Made by a program: the position numbers and the translations under genes
Part shown: positions 46,216-57,563 of the stretch, piece by piece
How positions within the stretch are numbered: position 1 is the first letter of the stretch
Layout: every line of letters starts with the position of its first letter
The notes under the pieces: model-generated
Database searches by the model: none
What the model was told of the DNA's origin: nothing
Seen by the model: only the letters and a program-made list of their open reading frames with translations
NCBI GenBank assembly: GCA_027924645.1
Contig: BSBN01001752.1
Span: 12,976,001 to 13,040,000 of the forward strand
Source of the DNA: Cunninghamia lanceolata
Taxonomy: Eukaryota; Streptophyta; Pinopsida; Cupressales; Cupressaceae
Direction: 5' to 3'
Length of the DNA stretch: 64,000 bases

Positions 46216-47546
46216 GTGGTAGAAATTAAGAGACTAGCATACCAAACCCTAGCTTCTTCCCGCCTGCGTCCTACAACTATGGACTTTTCATTATCCCTAG
46301 ATTCTACCAAGGCTTCCAAGGCAATAGGGTCAGATGCCCACAAGAACTTGAAAATCATAAAGAAGAAAGCCAGAGAACATGGCTCTACAGAAAGTGACAC
46401 AACAAAAGGTACTAATCAGACGAGCCTAGTTTCCATGCATACTCCACCTGATGCGGTCGATTCCGTCTTAGTGGATTCACAATCAACAGGGTTTACCCCC
46501 ACCAATTCCACTCAGTAGCTCATCTAGAGCTGTCTAGTTACACAACAGGATAACTCAAGCATGCAAAACCCTAATTCCTCTGAAGTCCCAGCCAATAGTT
46601 CAGATGATAAAGTGGTCTCTTTCGAGCTCCTTGATGAAATTATTGAAGTCATTTCTGATTGTAAATCCAAAACTATCATCCCTTTTTTCCTTAAAGGGGT
46701 CCCTTTTGAACAAGATTTTTTTAATGGACCCATAACAATTGGGAATCAAAATGCTAGGCTATAGAATCATTTAGAGGGCTGGGTAGAGGCTATGTATCCT
46801 GCACTTTTATTGACCCAGAACATGCCAGAGCCGCTCTGCAATACGGTTCATGGAGTATTTGCGGAAAAACTTGTTATGTCAAGGCCCGGGATCTAGATTT
46901 TTACCCTTAAGGGATCTCTAAATCCAAATACCCTATGTGGGTCAAATTCCCATACCTCATTCTAGCTTTTTGCCCATTCTTGCAAGACATTACCTCCCAA
47001 CTGGGTAGGGTCCTCTGGTGTAAACAACACACTGATAAATGGGCCAGTTTATGAGTCCAGCCTCAAGTCTGTATTGAAATAGATCTCACTCAAACCCTCC
47101 CAAACACCCTTAAACTTGTTGGTCCTGGGTTTGAATGTGAGCAAATGATCACTTACCTAAACAAACTGAATGCTTGCTTCTATTTTCACCATGAAGGTCA
47201 CCTCATTCATGACTACCCTATTTGTAAGCCACAACAACAACAATCAACGCCTTTTAGCTCACATTTTGTCAATCCCCTTCCTCCTGAAGACAAACAGAAA
47301 TCTTCTACTATTGTTCATCCCACACCTCCAACTCATAACCTCTCTCCATCCACTTCTAACACCCCCTCCATTCCTTCCTCTTTCCTCCACCCCTCTTTTG
47401 CGCATGATCCCAAATCTTTTAAAGATACCTTGCTTGAAGATGGAAATAGAGCTTCTAAAAGATGGAAAGAAGTTTCTTCTTTGACCAAGAATGCCCCTTC
47501 TAAGTTCACTATTCCTTCACAGCCATGTAGTCCCATGCGAGTATAG
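46216..47546 (+). pseudogene. LINE ORF1: DUF4283-like region and damaged zinc knuckle
   Basis: The first ATG in the open frame is at 46216 (100 codons open); the frame continues after a TAG as 46561-46764. Then come a DUF4283-like part (KTCYVKARDLDFYP, MWVKFPYLILAFCPFLQDI, 46860-46985) and a knuckle at about 47173-47217. The knuckle reads CFYFHHEGHLIHDYP, where plant LINE ORF1 proteins have CX2CX4HX4C; two cysteines are replaced by Phe and Tyr. A Pro/Ser-rich tail (47220-47546) follows. ORF1 proteins bind the element RNA. Frameshifts separate the parts. The start could also be the Met at 46279. Confidence 0.8.
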
Positions 47547-47668
47547 TCTCGTTCCTCTTCCAGGGAATGTTCTTGTGAAACCAAAATTATGGATACTCAA
47601 ACATGCATTTCAGAAAATCAGTTCAATGTACTGCTGCTGAATGAGGAAACTCTTATTGACTCATCCCA

Positions 47669-50291
47669 ATGAAGTGTCATATTCAATCTTGGAATGTTCA
47701 TGGTTTAACAATCCCGACCCAAAAATATCATGTTAAGCATTCTATTCAGAATAATTAGTCTGATGTTATCATGCTTCAAGAAGTGAAGGTCAGTGCGGTA
47801 TGTCTAGATGCCATACTTGCCTCTATTTGGCATGATGGTCACTTCTTTCACACAAATCATGTTGATGGTAGTGGTGGTGCTATTCTGGACCTAGCCCCTT
47901 GGCTTGCTAATCATGTGGTGGCTTCTGGGTTTGGCCCTAATAGGTGTTGCATCTAGGTTACTGTTCTTTTTCAAGGAACACTATTTGGATTTTGCTCTAT
48001 TTACACTCCAAACTCCCCTTCAGAAAGAACCCTTCTTTGGGAATGGCTTCATTACCACCTGCCTAATGCTGAGTGGGTTTTGAGGGGTGACTTCAACATG
48101 GTGGAACACCCATTTGATCGTAGTTGGGACAGTCATTCACACCTTTCTCGGTTTGAATTTGAAGCTTGGACCCTGGCCTGAAACTCTTTGGGAGTCTATG
48201 ACCCTCTTTTGGATAAAGTTGACCTTCAAATACCACATTGGTTTACCTGGTAGAATTGTCGTGAAGGCTTTTTGAGGAAAATGAGTCATCTAGACCATTT
48301 TTATTTATCTCCTCCCGTCTTTTACTGGCCTGCTTGTTCGTCTAGATCTCTCAACTACTATTTCCGATCACCTCCCCATTTTCACAACGCTTTTACTCAC
48401 TGGCTCTACCCCTCTTCCAAATGAACTTCCCTACAAGCTCAATATTTCCCATTTAACTCAGCAAGACTACATTGATGGCCTCTTAGCCACCTGGAATGCT
48501 GAACCAAGACCCCAATAAGATAGGTGGATCAACTGGTGGGAGAGAACTATTACCCGTTGTACCTTATTCCTTCATGATTATGGATGAAGAGTTGCTGCCA
48601 AATGCTGACGTTTGAAAAAATCCCTTATAGGTTAGCTTGAGCATGAGTGTTCACTTTTGGCTTCCAATCCCCATGATATTTCTCTCCAACAGTCTGTTGC
48701 TAATTCTAAAAATTCTCTAAGAAAACTAGCTATCTATAAAGGAAAAGGGGCCCAAGTGCATGCCCATTTGTAGTGGATTAAGGATGATGATCAAGGGTCT
48801 AAGTTCTTCTTTCAATATTTGTAGCACAAGCATAAAAAAGAAAAAAATGCTGTCATAAAGTCAGTTGATGGCTCCCTGTAGACCAGCCCCTCTGCTATTC
48901 TCCAGACCTTTTATGAGCACTATAAAAAGATCTTCATTGATGAATCAGCTGGGGATACTTTGCTGCCCATTATTGAAGAAAGTGTTGCTAATTGTATCCC
49001 ATGTAAAATTGACCCTGAGTACAGTAAATTCCTAGATTAGTTGTTATCCCTAAAAGAGTTGGATGATGCTCTTTATAGTATGGCTTTGGAGAAAAGTCCT
49101 GGAATTGATGGTCTACCCATTGAATTTTACAGAGCTCTGTGGCCTTATATTCGTGAAGATTTTTATCATGTCTATCTAGAAGGCATTGAAATAGGCTCTT
49201 TGGGAGCTATTATTAACCAAGGATTGATCAAGCTTCTCCCCAAAGGTAAAGATGAAGACACCATGAATGGATGGCAGCCAATTACTCTTCTCAATGCTTC
49301 TTACAAAATCATTGCAAAAGCTCTTGGCTGTAGAATTAAAAGCATAACTCAAGAGATCATTTGACGAGAACAAACTGGATTCTTAGGTAGAAGGTTTATT
49401 TTGGACAACTTGGTGCTTGCTTGGGAGACTGTTGAATGGGCTCAACAAATTTCTCAAGATGCTTTAATTATCAAACTAGATTTTGACAAAGCTTATGATC
49501 GCATTCGATGGCTATTCATTCTTAATATGTTAAAATGGTTGGGTTTTGGACCCAAAATTCATCACCAAATCAGTATGTTGTTCATGGATGCCAATGCCCA
49601 TGTCGCTGTTAATGGATCACTTTCCCTACAATTCCCTTTGCAAAAATCCATTCGCCAAGGCTGCCCCCTTGCCCTGTTCCTCTATGTTCTAGTAGTTGAT
49701 GCCCTTGGATATCTATTTCAACATGCACTTTCTTCACAACTCATTCATGGTATTTCTCTACCTTCTAATGCCAAAGCTCTTAATTCCCACTTTGTTGATG
49801 ATAGCATGCTTTTCATTCAAAATTTTGCTGATGAGGTACTACACACTTTGGATATCTTGGAGCTCTTCTATACCATTTTAGGTTCTAAGCTTGCTATGCA
49901 CAAATCTGAGTTCATTATGACCTGCCCTAACCTGTGTCCCCCATGGATCCCTTGTGATTGGCGAGAAGTTAAACATGGTTCCATCACTAGATACCCTGGG
50001 ATCCCCTTTGGCATTGGCGTTTCTCTCAAAGACATGTGGAATTGGTTCATGGCTAAAATGAAAAACAAATTTATGAATTGGACCAATCAATTTTTTTCCA
50101 TGGCTGGACGTATCCAAGTTTCTAATAAAATCCTTCTTGCTAGGCATGTGTACATTTCGTCCTGCTGGTTGCCTTCTAAAAAATGTTACACTCAGCTGAT
50201 CCAGCTGATTCGGAGCTTCATTTGGGCTAAATGGGGTAACAAGAAAGGCTCTCCCTCCACTTCATGGCTTCGCTATATTCAACCTAAGGAT
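47669..50291 (+). pseudogene. LINE ORF2, first part: endonuclease and reverse transcriptase
   Basis: Starts near ATG 47669. The APE-type endonuclease motifs are all recognisable: WNVHGL, MLQEVKV, LRGDFNMVEHP and ISDHLPIF. Reverse transcriptase follows with SPGIDGLPIEFY (open frame from 49041), QPITLLNASYKIIAKAL and, in the 308-codon open frame from 49401, KLDFDKAYDRIRW, RQGCPLALFLY and the catalytic HFVDDSMLF. The protein would nick target DNA and copy its own RNA in place. More than ten stops and several frameshifts are seen (for example a TGA at 49363). The reading is cut at YIQPKD by the Copia element and resumes at 57569 with KGGLGIID. Confidence 0.9.
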
Positions 50292-51667
50292 TGTTGCAAG
50301 TATGGGCCTAACCGGTGTTGTCATTGATGTCAACATACTCTTGTTGCATTGATGATAAGGATTGGATGAGCTGTATGCTAAGGATATTGAGAAAATTAGT
50401 CCTATCAAGAACAGAGAAGAACAGTGAAGATAGTGAGGTAAAGATCCCAACTAAGATGAAGATCAGAGGATGTGCATCAAAGGGTTTGTAGATATGTGTC
50501 TTAAGATGATCCAATAAAGATTTCAGAGGTCTGCATGAAGATTTGAAGAAGTTATGGCCACTTAAGTAAAACCATTTCTGGCAGATGTTTAGAGGTGACA
50601 GATTGACATAGATAGGTCCGGTGAGATCCAGAAATGCAATATCTTGTTCTGCGGATTTGGTGGAGTGTTTAGGAAGTCAATGTGAATTAAGAACTCAATT
50701 GGTTAGTGGTCTGGAGGTCCGCAAGCATCTATTCCAATATGACAGTGATGACAGACTGTGTTCTTGAGGTTCCAGATGAAGGAGAGGATGATTTCAGCAA
50801 GTAGAAGTAGTGTGGATGTTCTTGGTGATTCAGGAAAGCTTGTGGAGGTCTCTGGATTGTGTCTAGTTCGTGTTGGTAGTCCGCATTGAAGATTGAGCTC
50901 GTAATTGAAGAATTACTTCTGGATGATGATGTTCTTCCTAAGTCTGGCCGACCGGATGAGTTACACATCTTGCGGATGATCTTGAAGATGTTTTGTGAAG
51001 AATGGCGTGTTCCTAAAAGAAGATTGAAGTCTTAGATCTGTGTGGCCGATAATGTGTTGATCCGTGTGAAGTCTTTTTGTAATTAGTCATGTTGTATTTA
51101 TGTATTTGCTCTATAATGTATGCCAACATGGATGATTATCCCTAAGTCGACGTCTTGTATAAATAAGGAGTTGTAAAGTCATTTCAAAAGCATCTTGTGG
51201 AGATGAGTCTGTGGTAGAGAGGAGCAAAGCAAAAGGCAGAGCAAAAGTATTGGGCTTAAATGGAACTGACTCAAGCATGGTGAAGATGCTATTCTTCAGT
51301 TCAAGTATGTAATACTTATCATTCTATAGACATTGTGTCTCCTGTAGGTAGTGGGCCTCTTGTGAGCAGTGTGCTCAGGCAGTGAGCTCTAATTGGCATG
51401 TGCCATTTTGTTCTTCTTATTCTTTTAACAGAGAATACAATCTTGGGTTAGTCACTCCGTGGTTTTTCCCTTAACTAGGTTTTCCACGTTAAAATCTTGG
51501 TGTCTTATGTGTTAATGTGTTTCTGCTCTTGTTTTAATGCATTATGTTTCCATGATTGATTTACTATTATGTTGCTGAATTACAAAGTGGATTTAAGTGA
51601 TTAATTGGAAGAAAGTTTTGGACAACTGATTCACCCCCCCTCTCAGTTGTCTGTCCTGAATCTAACA
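50292..51667 (+). repeat. 5' LTR of the Copia element
   Basis: 1376 bp, TG...CA ends. It contains the promoter box at 51158-51165, a U5 with GAGAATACAATCTTGGG and TTTTCCACGT, and a C-run before CTCTCAGTTG. Shared U5 phrases link it to the solo LTR and to the pol-less element. Confidence 0.96.
51158..51165 (+). promoter_or_regulatory. TATA box of the 5' LTR
   Basis: TATAAATA in the context CTTGTATAAATAAGGAG, about 500 bp before the LTR end. The same box is kept in the 3' LTR at 57056-57063. Confidence 0.7.
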
Positions 51668-51669
51668 AT

Positions 51670-51681
51670 TGGTATCAGAGC
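51670..51681 (+). promoter_or_regulatory. Primer-binding site of the Copia element
   Basis: TGGTATCAGAGC, two bases after the LTR; the classic initiator-Met tRNA complement of plant Copia elements. Confidence 0.95.
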
Positions 51682-51723
51682 TAAGTTCCTCTAAAAGAAC
51701 TTAACCGCTTGAGGAGATCCAAG

Positions 51724-52690
51724 ATGTCATCCTACAAGAAGGATAGTCTGAGGTTTGATGGAACCAATTACACTCTATGGAAAAGCCGCATGGAATGTCA
51801 CTTGCAATGTATGGGAATGCAATATTGGATCATAACTTCGAAGAAGTATGTTCCTCCATAGAATGGTCTAAGAACTATAGATGAAATCAGAGATGCTAAA
51901 AATAATCTTCGGGCTAAAGAAGCTCTACTAAGTGCCTTATCTGATTCAGAACTGACAAATGTTATTGATCTATAAGTTGCCTTTGAGATTTGGGAAAAAC
52001 TAGAACTTTTGCATGAAGGAGATAAGTATGTCAAATGTGCTAAGATATAGAGTCTAAAAGGAAAATTTGAAAACCTAAAGATGAGAGAAGATGAAAATAT
52101 CACTACATTTATGCCAAGAGTAAATGAGCTTGTTTGTGGCATTAGATGTGCTGGTGGAGTCTTGGATGAAGATGAGATTGTTGCCAAAATTCTCAAATCC
52201 CTTCTTGATTCTTACAAATACAAGGTTGCTGCTATTGAATAATTCAAATCCTTTTCAAATATCACAAGAGATCAATTGGTTGGTAAATTAGCTGCATTTG
52301 AATTGTTTGAGTTTGGAGATGCACCCCCTAAGACTGAATCCGCATTCAAAGCTAGTGCCTCTATAAAAGGTAAACAAAAGTTTGATCTGAGATAGAACTC
52401 TTCAAAGAAACTATCATGGTATGAAAAAGAAAGAAAAGATCTGGAAGAAGATGAAGCAGAAACTGCCAACTTGAAGCCCTTATTGCAAAAAGACTGCCAA
52501 GAGGATCCGGTAAGTATGAAGGAAAACTGCCTTTTAAATGTTTTAACTGCAATAAGATTGGTCATTTTGTCTCAAGGTGTCCGGAAAGATTTTCAAGGCC
52601 AAATCCTAACAGATCTAGGTTCCAAAGGAAATGTTACTATGTTCATGAAGATGATGATGATGGAGTAACAGATGTTGAATCAGAGACATA
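51724..52690 (+). pseudogene. Copia gag with zinc knuckle
   Basis: Starts at ATG 51724 (MSSYKKDSLRFDGTNYTLW), typical of Copia Gag. One frame runs through the capsid-like region with five in-frame stops (51859 TAG, 51973 TAA, 52048 TAG, 52240 TAA, 52393 TAG). A one-base frame change near 52470 follows, then the CX2CX4HX4C knuckle CFNCNKIGHFVSRC at 52539-52580 and an acidic stretch. Gag packages the element RNA into particles. The stops sit mostly where related proteins suggest Gln. The frame continues without a proper end into the protease, as expected for one polyprotein. Confidence 0.9.
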
Positions 52691-54110
52691 AAACAAATCT
52701 GGAAGTGATTGGGTGTTTATTGCGATCAAGGAAGAAGATCCAATGCCCTCTGAATCTATCAATCATAAAATTGTAGAAAGAGCTCTGGCTGCCCAAGTTG
52801 AAGAAAAGGATGATTGGGTCATTGACAGTGGATGCTCCCACCACATGACAGGTGACAAAAATAAGTTCATACATTTGGAAAGGTATGAAGGAGGAGTGGT
52901 AAAATTTGGTGATAATTCTGCTGGCAGAATTAGAGGTAGAGGAACTATTTCTTTTGATGGAAATAACAAAACCAGTAATGTACTATATGTTGAAGGCTTG
53001 AAGCACAATCTTCGCAGTGTTGGACAGTTGGTGGACAAAGGCTATGATCTCCGATTCAAAAATGGAAAATGCAAGATCTTTGAAAGTTTCAGAATAGAGA
53101 TTGCATTTGGTACTCAAACTAAAGGTAATATCTTCCAATTGGTTGGTATTGGTAAAAGTTGCTTATTTGTTCAAATTGATCAGAGTTGGTATGGCATAGG
53201 AGAATGTGTCATGTGAATTTTGATAATATCATCAAGATAAGCAACACTCAAGCTGTAAGAGATCTTCCAAGACTGGTGGAACCTACTAATAGTTAGTGCA
53301 AAAAATGTCAGTTGGGTAAGCAGAGCAGAGTCACATTCAAAAGTAAGGAATAGTCTTCTACCAGATTATTGGACTTAGTTCATACTGATCTATGTGGTCC
53401 GGTAAGAATCAGGAGTGTGCAAGGTGATAGATACTTCATGTTATTAATTGATGACCACTCCTGGATGATGTGGGTGACTTTTTCTGAAAGAGAAATCTGA
53501 GGCTCTTGAGAAATTCAAAATATTCAAGGCTATGGTAGAGAATGAAATCAGATTGAACATAAAATGTTTGAGGTCTGATAGAGGTGGAGAATTCACATCC
53601 GATGAGTTCATAGAATTTTGTGAGAAACATGGGATTAAAAGATAGTTGTTTGCTCCAAGGACTCCATAGCAGAATGGAGTAGTGGAGAGAAAGAACCAGA
53701 CCATCCAGGAAGCATCTAGAACCATGATGATAGAAGCAAATGTTCCTCAGATCTACTGGAGAGAAGTTGTAAGCACTGCAGTCTATACTCTTAATCAAGT
53801 ACAAATCAAAAGCAATACTAGTAAGATTCCTTATGAACTCTGGTTTGGCATCACTCCCACTATAAAGTATTTTAGATTCTTTGGTAGCAAATGTTACATT
53901 AAAAGAGATGAAGATCTAGGCAAATTTGATGCTAGAAGTGATGAAGGAATATTCTTAGGTTATTCTACTCAAAGCAAAGCTTACCGGTGTTATAACAAGA
54001 GACTGAGAAAGATTATAGAAAGTAGAAATGTGAAGGTTGATGAAGGTATTGAAAAACCCTCAAGGTTTTATGAATATGATGAAGATGATCAGAATGATGT
54101 TTTGATCTAA
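52691..54110 (+). pseudogene. Copia protease and integrase
   Basis: The protease active site is WVIDSGCSHHMTGD (Asp codon 52824-52826), in a 167-codon open part from 52713 that continues through VLYVEGLKHNLRSVGQL. A frameshift near 53210 leads to the pre-integrase zinc finger: His in RMCHVNFDN and Cys in CKKCQLGKQ. The catalytic integrase core has HTDLCGP, LIDDHS, LRSDRGGEF and NGVVERKNQ, giving the D, D and E residues; the last part is open at 53682-54110 with FGSKCYIKRDED. Stops include TAGs near 53294, 53350, 53644 and 53668 and a frameshift near 53485. The protease cuts the polyprotein; the integrase inserts the DNA copy. Confidence 0.9.
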
Positions 54111-54152
54111 GGAGTCCAAGCCCCTTCTGAAATTTAGATTTAGACTGATCTG

Positions 54153-55865
54153 GTGAATCAGGAAGAAGAGATAAGTTTGAATGAATCTGTGCAAGAAATA
54201 GAAGTGCAAGAAAGTCCCAAAATTCCCAGGTATGTTAAAAAAAATCACTCTGAAGACCAGATCATAGGTGTTCAAACAAGAAGAAAGATTGCTCAAGACT
54301 CAGAAGAGTATTGTCTGATTTCAAAGATTGAACCAATGATAGTGAATGAAGCATGCAATGATGAAAGTTGGACTAAAGCAATGGAGGAAGAGCTTACGCA
54401 AATTGAGAAAAACCACACTTGGGATCTTGTTCCCAGACCTAGAAACAAGAATGTGATTGGAACCAAATGGGTCTTCTGGAACAAACTGAATGAAGTTGAT
54501 GAAGTAGTCAGAAACGAAGCCATATTGGTCTGCAAGAGTTACTCTCAAGTAGAAGGAGTTGATTTTGAAGAAACGTTTGCTCCAGTGGCAAGAATTGAAG
54601 TAGTCAAGTTATTTCTTGCCTTTGTTGCCTTTAAGGATTTCAAAGTATATCAGATGGATGTCAAATCTACCTTCCTGAATGGTGACTTGGAAGAAGAAGT
54701 ATACATTGAGCAACCAGATGGATTTCAATTGTCTAATCATGGTGATATGATCTGCAAGTTGAAGAAAGCACTGTATGCACTTAAACAAGCCCCAAGAGCT
54801 TGGTATGAAAGACTGGATAACCATCTTTTGAAGATTGGTTTCAACAAAGGTACTGCTGATAGTAACTTGTACTTCAAAATTGATCATGAAAATATCTTGA
54901 TTGTTGAAGTGTTTGTTGATGATATCATTTTTGGAGGAAGAGATAGTATGTGCAAAACTTTTACAAATCAAATGAAAAGTGAATTTGAGATGTCCATGTT
55001 TGGGGAAATAAATTTCTTCTTGGGTCTACAAATCATTCAAACAAAGAAAGGAATCTTCATTTCTTAGACCAAATATGTGAAAGAATTGTTGAAGAAATTT
55101 GGGATGGAAGACTCAAAACCAATGAGTACTCCCATGGCAACTAGATGTAAATTGAGAAAAGATGATGACTCTCCTAAGGATGATCAGAAAAAGTACAGGT
55201 CAATGATTGGAGGATTATTGTATCTCACTCAAACTAGACCTTACATTATGAATGCTATTGGTCTTGTTGCTAGATTCCAAGTTGATCCTAGAGAATCTCA
55301 TGTCATGGCAATTAAGAGGATTTTTAGATATCTAAAAGGGATAGTTGAGTATGGTTTGTGGTATCCTAGAGATCATGATTTCTCTCTTCATGCATATACA
55401 AATGGGGATTGGGTAGGAGATGTGGATGGCCGGAAGAGTACCAGTGGCGGAGCACTCTTTTTGGGGAAGAGATTGGTTTCTTGGCTGAGCAAGAAACAAG
55501 AGGCAATATCTCTGTCCACTGCAGAAGCAGAATATATTGCTGTAACAGGTAGTTGCACTCAAGTTTTGTGGATGAAACAAATGCTAAGAGACATCAGAGT
55601 GGAATATGAGGAACCTATGACAATCTTCTGTGATAATTCAAGTGCAATAAATATATCAAAAAATCCAGTGTTGCATTCAAAGACAAAACATATATCCATC
55701 AAGTTTCACTTTTTGAGAGAGCAAGTGAACAAGAATGAAGTCAGATTGGAGTTTGTGCCTTCCAAGGATCAGATTGCAGATATTTTTACTAAACCTCTAC
55801 CTAAGGACTCTTTTGAGTATCTCAGGGAGAAGTTAGGGTTTATTACCCCTCCGGTTCTAAATTAA
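54153..55865 (+). pseudogene. Copia reverse transcriptase and RNase H
   Basis: Two open parts, 54153-55067 (304 codons) and 55077-55865 (262 codons), are separated by a single TAG in one frame. RT motifs: [52 protein letters not shown] and the catalytic FVDDIIFGG (54912-54938; most Copia elements have Tyr first). RNase H: YTNGDWVGDVDGRKSTSGG, SLSTAEAEYIA and DNSSAINISKNP; the first Asp usual in the DADW motif is Asn here. The end KPLPKDSFEYLREKLGF is typical of complete Copia polyproteins. This is the best-preserved part of the element, with only one stop. Confidence 0.95.
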
Positions 55866-55944
55866 GGTGCACTGATGTGCATCAGTCTGGTGGATCTCGT
55901 AGTCATATCTTTTGGTCTGGATTGATGATGGGAAGCTGCCACTC

Positions 55945-56191
55945 AGGGGGAGTAGTTGATATGATTATGAAGTGATGCATGTATGTGCCCTTTTCCATTG
56001 ATGTCAAAGGGGGAGAGAATACATGTGAAAAACAAGTAGTTTCTGATCAAAGGGGGAGCAGTAAAGGAAGAGAAGACATGTGAATGGTTGTTGTTGATAG
56101 GGGGAGTTATGTCAGTAAGGAGAAGTTCTTGTCTTGATGGTTAAAATAGTTTTTCACATCATATGTTGCCATCAATGACAAAGGGGGAGAT
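55945..56191 (+). promoter_or_regulatory. Multiple polypurine tracts before the 3' LTR
   Basis: Five AGGGGGAG-type tracts occur near 55947, 56007, 56050, 56100 and 56182; the last (AAAGGGGGAGAT) directly abuts the 3' LTR and is the functional plus-strand primer. The pol-less element has the same kind of series near 15342-15500. Confidence 0.85.
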
Positions 56192-57563
56192 TGTTGCAAG
56201 TATGGGCCTAACCGGTGTTGTCATTGATGTCAATATACTCCTGTTGCATTGATGATAAGGATTGGATGAGTTGTATGCTGAGAATATTGAGAAAATTAGT
56301 CCTATCAGGAACATAGAAGAATAGTGAAGATAGTGAGGTAAAGATCCCAGCTAAGATGAAGATCAGAGGATGTGCATCAAAGGGTTTGTAGATATATTTC
56401 TTAAGATGATCCAATAAAGATTTCAGAGGTCCGCATGAAGATCTGAAGAAGTTATGGCCACTTAAGTAAAACCATTTCTGGCAGATGTTCAGAGGTGACA
56501 GAGTGACACAGATAGGTCCTGTGAGATCCAGAAATGCAATCTTGTTCTGCGGATTTGGTGGAGTGTTTAGGAAGTCAATGTGAATTGACAACTCAATTGA
56601 TTAGTGGTTTAGAGGTCCACAAGCATCTATTCCAATATGACAGTGATGACAGACTGTGTTCTTGAGGTTCCAGATGAAGGAGAGGATGATTTCAGCAAGT
56701 AGAAGTAGTGTGGATGTTCTTGGTGATTCAGGAAAGCTTGTGGAGGTCTCTGGATTGTGTCCAGTTCGTGTTGGTGGTCCGCATTGAAGATTGAGCTCGT
56801 AATTGAAGAAATACTTCCAAATGATGATGTTCTTCCTAAGTCTGGCCGACCGGATGAATTACACATCATGCAGATGATCTTGAAGATGTTCTGTGAAGAA
56901 TGACATGTTCCTAAAAGAAGATTGAAGTCTCAGATCTGTGTGGCCGACACTGTGTTGATCCGCGTGAAGTCTTTTTGTAATTAGTCATGTTGTATTTATG
57001 TATTTGCTATGTAATGTATGCCAACTTGGATTATTATCCCTAAGTTGACGTCTTGTATAAATAAGGAGTTGTAAAGTCCTTTCAAAAGCATCTTGTGGAG
57101 ATGAGTATGTGGTAGAGAGGAGCAGAGCGAAAGGCAGAGTAGAAGTATTGGGCTTAAATGGAACTAACTCAAGCATGGTGAAGATGCTATTCTTCAGTTC
57201 AAGTATGTAATACTTATCATTTTATAGACAGTGTGTCTCCTGTAGGCAGTGGGCCTCTTGTGAGCAGTGTGCTCTGGTAGTGAGCCCTAATTGGCATGTG
57301 CCATTTTGTTCTTCTTATTCTTTTAACAGAGAATACAATCTTGGGTTAGTCACCCCCTAGTTTTTCCCTTACCTGAGTTTTCCATGTTAAAATTTTGGTG
57401 TCTTATGTGTTAATGTGTTTCTGGTCTTATTTTTATGCATTATGTTTCCATGATTGATTTACTATTATGCTACTAAATTACAAAGTGGATTAAGTGATTA
57501 ATTGGAAGAAAGTTTTTGACAACTAATTCACCCCCCTCTCAGTTGTCTGTCCTGAATCTAACA
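56192..57563 (+). repeat. 3' LTR of the Copia element
   Basis: 1372 bp, about 95% identical to the 5' LTR by hand count; small deletions relative to it near 56540, 57492 and the final C-run. TATAAATA kept at 57056-57063. Confidence 0.96.

Larger units (their letters stand above)
50292..57563 (+). mobile_element. Ty1/copia LTR retrotransposon (7.27 kb) inside the LINE
   Basis: Complete structure: LTRs of 1376 bp (50292-51667) and 1372 bp (56192-57563) starting TGTTGCAAG and ending TCTAACA, primer-binding site, gag, protease, integrase, RT, RNase H and polypurine tract. Integrase precedes RT, so it is Copia order. Flanks AGGAT (50287-50291) and AGGAC (57564-57568) form a 5-bp TSD with one transition, confirmed by the LINE reading QPKD to KGG. 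I count about 73 substitutions between the LTRs (about 5%), mostly transitions, plus three or four small indels. All genes are disrupted by stops and frameshifts. Repeated AGGGGGAG tracts before the 3' LTR and the DSGCSHHMTGD protease recall Sirevirus-group elements; that lineage call is tentative. Confidence 0.96.

Noticed and set aside
52471..52668. 65-codon frame in the Copia gag region
   Set aside because: Wrong frame; the adjacent frame holds the zinc knuckle.
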